From positions 1 to 28,912 of the forward strand of contig DESI01000044.1 of the NCBI GenBank assembly GCA_002361235.1: a stretch of 28,912 nucleotides of DNA, in the 5' to 3' direction. The DNA comes from Porphyromonadaceae bacterium UBA3318. GTDB taxonomy: Bacteria > Bacteroidota > Bacteroidia > Bacteroidales > Muribaculaceae. Within the stretch, counting starts at the first letter, position 1, and each line of letters opens with the position of its first letter. A model generated the notes under the pieces. That model ran no database searches, was not told the DNA's origin, and worked only from the letters and a program-made list of their open reading frames with translations. Shown piece by piece: positions 15,117 through 21,800 of this stretch. Position numbers and translations under genes: made by a program.

Positions 15117-16855
15117 GCTATGCGCACGGTGCCGTCGGCCTTGAAGTCGTCGAGTGATACGCGACAGAGGGTCCAGTCGTCGGTTGGAGCGTCCTTGAGG
15201 GCTATGGTGCGCAACGGAGCGAACTCATCCTCGCCATGTGCGGCCATGATGTCAAGGGTGCTTCCCTTGCCCTGATACCATACATCGAGCACAGGATTCT
15301 TGGTCTTTGACAGATCTACTCGCACTGACTGCAGTCCCCACATCACATCGGTCTCTATAGGCATCCAGAAGAAGAAACCGTTGTCTGCGTCCTGCGATTT
15401 CAGAGGCTTGGGGGCCTCGGGGTCTTCGGGATCGAGCAGCGACTCGAAGTAAGAGTCGTCGACCGTGCCGTAATCCTGTCCGTTGTACGATGTCTTGGGA
15501 TCAAGCACCCATACCTTGTCGTAAGTGCCGTCCGTGAAGGATTCCATGAACGGAGCCTGGTCAGGTTTGCCTACCACTACGATGTTGGACGATGTGTCGA
15601 GCGAATACAAGTCGCCGTTGCCTGCGGTGACCTGATAAGCCACGAAGTCCTGAGCCTCGAGGTCGGAGTAATCGAAGGTATATGATGTGGAACCCTTCAC
15701 CTCGGCGATGGCCGGATCATAGTAGGATCCGAAGGCATCGAAGATGTAGTAGGTCAGAGCTGAAGGATCGACATAGCCGCCCTCATGCTCGCCCTCAGTG
15801 ACGGCGTCCCATGTCAACGTGGCCTTCGTGTAATCAGCCGAGGGCGTCAGCTTCACGTTTTCAGGGGCTTTCGGAGTGTCGGGGCCGCACCAGATGTTCT
15901 TGTATTCCACTTTCTCGCCGGGGGTGTCGCCCACGTATGCAACGGCGGTGAAGCGGTTGTTGATGCCGGCGTACATTTCCACTTCGCATGGGATGGTCTG
16001 TCCGGGCTGAACGTCGGTGTATTCAAACTTGTCCACCTCCCATCGCGAGGTAATCAGCACCTTGGATATCTCAGTCAGGTCGGCACCCGATACGGTCTTG
16101 GTTGGGGCCACGTATGTCACCGTTGCCTTCAGCTCGCCCTGGGGCGCGAGTGTCCAGCTGAGCTGTCCGGCAGCCGGCGGATCGACGGGAGGTGCGACCG
16201 TACCTGCTTTCATGCCTACGTTGGCAAGTTTGAGCGTGCCTTTCTGTTCCTTGGTCGTGGTGCAGTGGAAACCTACGTAGTAATAGCCTTCCTCATCGAT
16301 AGTCAGGCCATACTCGTATGTCTTGAAGTCCTTCTGGCTCTGGGTCAATGGAGCTACTATCTGAGTGGTAAGGCCTTCGACCGTAGGAGCTTTGCCGATG
16401 CTTGCATCCATGGAGACGGACGGTGTGCCGCTTCCCATTATGCCGATCTGGAACGAGAGGACGTAGCTGCCGGCGGGCAGGTGAATTGGCACGGTAACAA
16501 GCCAGTCGTCGTTGGCGTCAACCTCGTTCGGCACCATGCAGGTGGCATATCCGTTGACCTTGCCGTATTGCCATTTGCGATTGTCGCCATTGACATTGAT
16601 GTCGGTGTAGTTCTTTACTTCCGTGCCTCCTTTGCCTAAGTCATGGGTGAAAGGCACCTCTACTGTGTTGGCCGGCGCCTCCTTGGCCACCGGAATCTGA
16701 ACCGGAGCAGCGGCCATCTGCTGACGCGGAGCCCGCATCTGTCTGATGGCACCCTGCGACGTGACATGCGTCGTACGTTCCGGCACCGCCGCCGTCGCCA
16801 CGGAGGACAGCGTCAGCAATCCGGATGAAATCAGTAATAATGTTCTCATACGCAT
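14966..16855 (-). CDS. N-terminal fragment of the frameshifted secreted protein
   Basis: The start at ATG 16855 is chosen because MRMRTLLLISSGLLTLSSVA forms a clear signal peptide with likely cleavage after ATA near residue 22. The frame upstream of it has no signal-like start and overlaps the promoter. Domains in order: beta domain at about 66-218 (PFTHDLGKGGTE, ANDDWLVTVPIHLPAGSYVL), two Fn3-like domains at about 228-325 and 330-430 (LTWDAVTEGEHEGGYVDPSA), and a choice-of-anchor-like domain from about 435 (PFMESFTDGTYDKVWVLD). True sequence ends near residue 580 (DGTVRIA). The remaining about 49 residues, rich in Pro, Thr and Arg, are the out-of-frame tail. The Fn3 pair is similar to residues 295-470 of the large protein at 18878. 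Confidence 0.75.
   Translation of the reverse strand: MRMRTLLLISSGLLTLSSVATAAVPERTTHVTSQGAIRQMRAPRQQMAAAPVQIPVAKEAPANTVEVPFTHDLGKGGTEVKNYTDINVNGDNRKWQYGKVNGYATCMVPNEVDANDDWLVTVPIHLPAGSYVLSFQIGIMGSGTPSVSMDASIGKAPTVEGLTTQIVAPLTQSQKDFKTYEYGLTIDEEGYYYVGFHCTTTKEQKGTLKLANVGMKAGTVAPPVDPPAAGQLSWTLAPQGELKATVTYVAPTKTVSGADLTEISKVLITSRWEVDKFEYTDVQPGQTIPCEVEMYAGINNRFTAVAYVGDTPGEKVEYKNIWCGPDTPKAPENVKLTPSADYTKATLTWDAVTEGEHEGGYVDPSALTYYIFDAFGSYYDPAIAEVKGSTSYTFDYSDLEAQDFVAYQVTAGNGDLYSLDTSSNIVVVGKPDQAPFMESFTDGTYDKVWVLDPKTSYNGQDYGTVDDSYFESLLDPEDPEAPKPLKSQDADNGFFFWMPIETDVMWGLQSVRVDLSKTKNPVLDVWYQGKGSTLDIMAAHGEDEFAPLRTIALKDAPTDDWTLCRVSLDDFKADGTVRIACALQPPTTPTPRCGAYRWTISPSTILSRRIWPCADWTYPNQSRPVRNCP
15111..15125. other. 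Hairpin at the frameshift site
   Basis: A perfect inverted repeat GCGCAT-GCT-ATGCGC spans the point where the reading frame changes. On the coding strand the two frames meet at GC|ATG, consistent with loss of one base from a GCN codon. Such hairpins favour slippage in replication and errors in sequencing. No heptameric ribosomal slippery site is visible. Confidence 0.7.
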
Positions 16856-16951
16856 AATATTATGTTGTTTCAATCTGCAAATTATCGGGTGTGCTTCTTC
16901 AGTCGCGATAATGCATATCATTGTAGATAATCCTGATAATTCCAAAATTAA

Positions 16952-16959
16952 CAAAAATA
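16952..16959 (-). promoter_or_regulatory. -7 box (TATTTTTG) of the frameshifted secreted-protein gene
   Basis: Exact TAnnTTTG match on the minus strand, about 97 bases before ATG 16855, giving a leader of about 90 bases. It lies at the edge of the 25-bp direct repeat copy 2. No clear -33 TTTG at the usual distance. Confidence 0.55.
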
Positions 16960-16977
16960 GTTGGATTATCAATAAAT
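16953..16977. repeat. 25-bp direct repeat, copy 2
   Basis: Matches 13539-13563 at 24 of 25 bases in the same orientation, 3414 bp away. This copy forms the promoter region of the minus-strand secreted-protein gene. Confidence 0.65.
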
Positions 16978-17039
16978 TGTTTGTAATTTAGACGCGAAAA
17001 ACTGATATGTGCAGATCCATAGCAAGCGGATTGTGCCAG

Positions 17040-17086
17040 GCCCGGGCTCCGGGCGAAGAAAACCTTAAATACCGAGAACCTTAAAT
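17040..17086. promoter_or_regulatory. Leader of the glutamine synthetase gene: hairpin and direct repeat
   Basis: A 6-bp hairpin (GCCCGG, GCT, CCGGGC; 17040-17054) is followed by two copies of AACCTTAAAT (17061-17070 and 17077-17086), 16 bp apart and ending 10 bases before ATG 17097. They could be regulator half-sites or leader structure. A weak -7-like TAATTTAG (seven of eight) lies at 16984-16991. Confidence 0.35.
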
Positions 17087-17096
17087 GCTACTTACC

Positions 17097-18605
17097 ATGG
17101 AAAAGAGTCTCAGATTGTCAAAAAACGAAGTGACGGCGTGGCTGGGCAAGCATCCGGCCGACTTCACGCGCGAGGACATAGTGCGCTTCATCACCGAGAA
17201 TGGCGTGGAGATGGTCAACTTCATGTATCCGGCCGCCGACGGTCGGCTCAAGACACTGAATTTCGTAATCAATTCGCTGGAATACCTGGAAACCATACTG
17301 ACTCTGGGCGAGCGTGTGGACGGTTCGTCGCTGTTCCCGTTCATCAGCGCGGGGGACGCGGACCTGTATGTGGTGCCGCGTTACCGCACGGCGTTCGTCG
17401 ACCCGTTCGCGCCTGTCAGGACGCTGACCATGCTGTGCTCGTTTTTCGACAAGAACGGGCGTCCGCTGGAGTCATCGCCCGAGCTTACGCTCGACAAGGC
17501 CTGCCGACGCTTTACGGAGCTGACCGGCCTGGAGTTCCACGCCATGGGCGAGCTGGAGTTCTACGTCATAGCGCCGGATCCGGGCACCTTCCCGGCCACT
17601 GACCAGCGGGGATACCACGAGAGCGCTCCGTTCGCCAAGTTCAATGATTTCCGCACGCTGTGCATGAGCTACATAGCCCGCACCGGCGGCCGGATAAAGT
17701 ACGGCCATTCGGAGGTGGGCAATTTCACCCTTGACGGCATGGTGTACGAGCAGAACGAGATAGAGTTTCTGCCGGTTGACGCGCGCGAGGCGGCCGAACA
17801 GCTGCTGATAGCCAAGTGGGTGATACGCAACCTGGCCGCCAAGATGGATCTTGACGTGACGTTCGCGCCCAAGATCACGATAGGGAAGGCCGGCTCGGGT
17901 CTGCACATACACATGCGCTTCATGAACCCTGACGGCACCACGGCGATGCTGAACGCCGACCGGACGCTTTCGGACTCGGCGCGCCGCGGCATAGCGGGCA
18001 TCATGGACCTGGCGCCGGCACTGACGGCCTTCGGCAACACCAATCCGACCAGCTATTTCCGTCTGGTGCCGCATCAGGAGGCCCCCACCAACGTGTGCTG
18101 GGGCGACCGCAACCGCTCGGTATTGGTGCGTGTGCCGTTGGGCTGGACTTCGGGCAGCGATATGTGCGCCGAGGCCAATCCCGGCGAGTGTACGCCGGCC
18201 GAGGTGGATGCCTCGCGCAAGCAGACGTTCGAGATACGCTCGGCCGACGGATCGGCCGACATATACCAGCTGTTGGCCGGACTGGCCGTGGCCGTGCGTC
18301 ACGGGTTCGAGATGCCCGACGCTCTGGAGGTGGCCGCGCGCACGTATGTGGACGTCAACATCCATTCGGAGGAGAATGCCGAGCGGCTCAAGTCGTTGGA
18401 CACGTTGCCCGTATCGTGCCATGAGTCAGCGGCATGCCTGGAGCGCAGCGCGGAGGTGTTTCAGGAAAAGGGAGTGTTCTCGCCGGCCATGATCCGGGGA
18501 GTGTGTGCCCGACTGCGCGCACAGGACGACCGCGACGCGCGCGCCGCCCTGCAGGATCCCGACAAGATGCTGCGGATGGTCAAGGCCCACTTCCATTGCG
18601 GCTGA
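17097..18605 (+). CDS. Glutamine synthetase family protein
   Basis: This enzyme of about 502 residues should ligate ammonia (or possibly an amine) to glutamate with ATP in the cytoplasm. ATG 17097 (MEKSLRLSKNEVTAWLGKHP) is preferred; an in-frame ATG at 17085 adds only four residues. Family motifs are clear: the beta-grasp N-terminal domain (VEMVNFMYPAADGRLKTLNF), GELEFYV with metal-binding acids, YEQNEIEF, the ATP/glutamate loop KAGSGLHIHMRFMNPDGT, GNTNPTSYFRLVPHQEAPTN, and NRSVLVRVPLG. The classic adenylylation-site sequence NLYDLP is not seen. Length is that of the short (about 500) family members, not the about 730-residue GlnN type. A gamma-glutamyl-polyamine ligase cannot be excluded. 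It stands alone, divergent from the secreted-protein gene, with a terminator at 18678. Confidence 0.87.
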   Translation: MEKSLRLSKNEVTAWLGKHPADFTREDIVRFITENGVEMVNFMYPAADGRLKTLNFVINSLEYLETILTLGERVDGSSLFPFISAGDADLYVVPRYRTAFVDPFAPVRTLTMLCSFFDKNGRPLESSPELTLDKACRRFTELTGLEFHAMGELEFYVIAPDPGTFPATDQRGYHESAPFAKFNDFRTLCMSYIARTGGRIKYGHSEVGNFTLDGMVYEQNEIEFLPVDAREAAEQLLIAKWVIRNLAAKMDLDVTFAPKITIGKAGSGLHIHMRFMNPDGTTAMLNADRTLSDSARRGIAGIMDLAPALTAFGNTNPTSYFRLVPHQEAPTNVCWGDRNRSVLVRVPLGWTSGSDMCAEANPGECTPAEVDASRKQTFEIRSADGSADIYQLLAGLAVAVRHGFEMPDALEVAARTYVDVNIHSEENAERLKSLDTLPVSCHESAACLERSAEVFQEKGVFSPAMIRGVCARLRAQDDRDARAALQDPDKMLRMVKAHFHCG

Positions 18606-18677
18606 TGCGTACAACCGGCATACGACACACATACACAGCCGACATATAAAGCTGACATATCCGGCTGACCTCTACAA

Positions 18678-18713
18678 GGCTTCTCTGTGAAAACAGGGGA
18701 GCCGACTTTTTTT
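18678..18713 (+). terminator. Intrinsic terminator of the glutamine synthetase gene
   Basis: A 10-bp stem with two G-U pairs (GGCTTCTCTG and CAGGGGAGCC), loop TGAAAA, followed by a run of seven T. Confidence 0.85.
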
Positions 18714-18768
18714 GAAACAGTGAGGCGGGGATGGAATCTTATTATTTTTGCATATTTTTTGGCGATTA

Positions 18769-18800
18769 TTTGGTAAATGATGAATTGCGTCTTATATTTG
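18769..18800 (+). promoter_or_regulatory. Promoter of the 1798-residue secreted protein
   Basis: TTTG (18769-18772), a 20-base spacer and TATATTTG (18793-18800) form a full Bacteroidetes-type promoter. Transcription should start near 18806, about 70 bases before ATG 18878. A second exact -7 box, TATTTTTG, at 18743-18750 lacks a well-placed -33 element. Confidence 0.8.
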
Positions 18801-18877
18801 CCGATGATTTCGTAAGGAACGATGCCTTGGCGGAGTTGAATTCTGCAAAGAGACATCACCTAAACATCTAACCAATT

Positions 18878-21800
18878 ATGCATCAAAATTCCACACTGCT
18901 GTCGGCATGCATTCTCATGCTTGCGGCTTCGGCATTGCCCGGAGTCAAGGCTCAAGCGGCCAACGACAACACAGCCTATGGAATTCTGGCTTTCAGCGAC
19001 GAACAGTCGAGTCTGACCAACAATGTGGTGACATTCGATATTGTGAGCGATGCGGAGCCGGTTTTCCAGCGTGCCGTCGCTTTCTATGACACGTCTACGG
19101 CGGGTGCGTATGGCGGCGGATATTATTATATCGCCACCTCGCAGCCGTCGGGAAGCGCGGAAGTTCCCAAAACATTGGTAAGAGTCAGTCTCGCCGACGG
19201 CGTGACTGAGACGGTGGGCAACCTCACAGGCTACACCAATCTTATCAACGACATGACATACGACTGGTCGACATCGACGATGTATGCCATATCAAGGGTG
19301 GACGAGACCTACTCGGCCTTGTATACAATCAGTCTGACCGATGCCCGATCGACACGCATCGCCACACTCGACAGGAAATTCTTCACTCTGGCGGCGTCAT
19401 ATTCGGGCGAACTGTATGCCATAAGTTTTGCCGGAGATTTCTGCCGTATCAACAAGACTACGGGCGAGGTGACGGTAATAGGGAGCACCGGGCAGCATCC
19501 GCAGAAGTTCCAGAGCATGGAGTTCGACCACGCCACGCGTACGCTGTGGTGGATAGCCTCCACGAGGGTAATGAACGAGGGTGGCACCATAGAGGTGCCG
19601 GAGAGTTTCGTGGCTACGATCAACCCGGCAACCGGAGCCGTGACCCGTCATCAGGAGTTTGGCGACAACCAGCTTGCCGGCCTCTATATTCCATCGTTCG
19701 CGGCCGCGGACAACTGTCCGGCTCCCGTAATCGACGCGACAGTCACGGCCGCGGCCGGAGGCGAGGCGCAGGCATCGCTCTCATGGATCAATCCCACCAA
19801 GACATTCGGCGGCGACGTGCTGAAAGACATTACGCGTGTCGAGATTCTCCGTGACGGCAAGACCGTGGGATCGGTGACTTCCGCCCAGCCCGGAGCCCGC
19901 TCTGCATACACAGACGTAATCGGGGGAGACAAGGGCAGCAACCATACATGGCGCATCATAGCCCATAACGGCAACGGCCCGGGCGCCGCGGTGGAAGTCT
20001 CGGCGTTCGTAGGACGCGACGTGCCTGCCGCCGTCAGTGCCGTCAACGTGGAGAAACTGGGCCCCAACGCAGCCCGCGTGTACTGGGACGCCGTGACCAC
20101 CGGAGTGAACGGCGGCTGGACCGATGCGGCCGGTATGCTTTACGACGTGGTGCGCAACCCCGGCGGGACGACCGTGGCCAAGGACCTGACCGCCACCGAA
20201 TGGATGGAGCCGGGAGTGGAGACCTCGGGCACATGGACTTACAGCGTTACGGCCCACAACGGCATCGGCACTTCCGCGGCCACAGTCAGCGATCCCGTGA
20301 TACTCGGTCCGAAACTTGGCGTGCCATACGTGTGTGACTTCGACAACCTGGGCCAGTGGACAGCCGTAGACCGCAACGAGAATGCCGACGGACAGCCCGT
20401 AGGCGACGGCAACACATGGGTATATTACAACCTCGCGTGGGCAAAGGCTGCGGGCGCATATATAATGACTTCCAACAATGCTGCCGACGACTGGCTGGTC
20501 AGCAACGAGATGGAACTTGAACCCGCCACCACCTATAAGGTAACACTCCGCTACCTGTCGCAGGGATCACATCCTCTTAAGGTATGTCTGCTGAAAGACG
20601 GCGATGTCACCGCTCCGCTCCAGGAAATAACGACACTTGATCTGGGTAAGGTGAATAAGACGGAAACGAAGGAGTTTACGTTTACGACCGGAGAGAATAT
20701 CGGCGACTGTAACTTCGCGTTCCATGACGGCGCGGCCAAAGGCAACCTCTATTTTCTGATTGACCGTCTCGAGATAGAAAAGGTGGTGGACCGCAATCTT
20801 GTGGCTTCCTCGATTCGCGGCAATGCCAAGCCGATCGAGGGCAATCCTTACGGTTATTCCGTCACGGTGGGAAATAGGGGTACCAAGGATTATGACAGCT
20901 TTACCGTCGAGCTCCTTGACGGCGAGGGAAAAGTGGTTGCATCCCAGGCCGTGGCCGAGACGCTCGAGGCAGGGGCATCGAAAGACTATATCGTAGAGTA
21001 TACTTTCCCCATAGGCTCAAAGCTCACGTCGCTCAGAGGCCATGTGTCGGCTGCGGGTGATGAGGTGGAAGCAGACGACACCACCGCACCCCTTGAACTG
21101 ACAGTAATGCCGCTGGGCACACCCGAAGAGCTTGAGATCGGCAGCAAGACACTCACAAGCTACCGTGCGCCAATGAACCTGTACAGTAAATTCGGTGCGA
21201 CCCTCAACATCTACTCGGCCTCGGAAATTCCAATCAAGAAGGGTCGTATCACAGGTCTCAAATTAGACTATAAGGGTAGTTATTCTCCGCTCAATAATGT
21301 GAAACTCAAGGTCTACATGGCAAATACCGACCGTGAGAAGGCTCCCGACGGCTGGATTCCTGTCGAAGATATGACGCTTGTGTATGAAGGTACGCATAAT
21401 CTCGTCAGCTCGGCCAACGATGTACTCGACCTGACGTTAAGCCAGGCGTTTGAATATGACGGAAGGAACCTTGCCCTTTATGTAAAGACATCCCTCGAAA
21501 ATTCAAATAGCGCCTATGCGTTCATATATCAGCCTTACTACACGAGTCCGGTGTCGGGCAACAAGGCCATATATTATGGGGCAGACAGCGATTTCGAAGT
21601 TCCGGATGCCCCGAACTCATCGTCAGGCAACAGTTATATACGCCTTATGGTGCAGTCGGCGGGCGCTTCCATTTCGGGTAAAGTGAAGGATGCGGCCAAT
21701 CAGCCGGTTGCCGGCGCCGAGGTCTCAATTCAGGAGATACATGCGGTGACCAGATCGGCCGAGGACGGCTCGTATACGTTCAATTTCGTTCCCAACGACA

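Larger units (their letters stand above)
13695..16855 (-). pseudogene. Frameshifted gene for a large secreted surface protein (whole locus)
   Basis: Two minus-strand reading frames form one gene broken near 15117. The upstream frame is in register through DGTVRIA. It should then continue as MRLTATDNTDTEMWSVPL, which is found in the other frame. Restoring one base gives a continuous protein of about 1053 residues: signal peptide, N-terminal beta domain, two Fn3-like domains, a choice-of-anchor-like domain, CARDB-like, Fn3, a second choice-of-anchor J-like domain and a C-terminal sorting domain. The shift lies in a perfect hairpin (15111-15125). A sequencing error, a recent mutation or reversible slippage are all possible. 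The product would lack its sorting domain, so it would not be correctly displayed. A minus-strand -7 box lies at 16952-16959. Confidence 0.8.

Noticed and set aside
13539..16977. Insertion sequence or transposon ends at the 25-bp repeats
   Set aside because: The repeats are direct rather than inverted, no transposase or integrase lies between them and no target duplication was seen.
17472..18422. A 316-codon minus-strand frame opposite the glutamine synthetase gene
   Set aside because: The plus strand has all conserved glutamine synthetase motifs; the antisense frame has none of any family.
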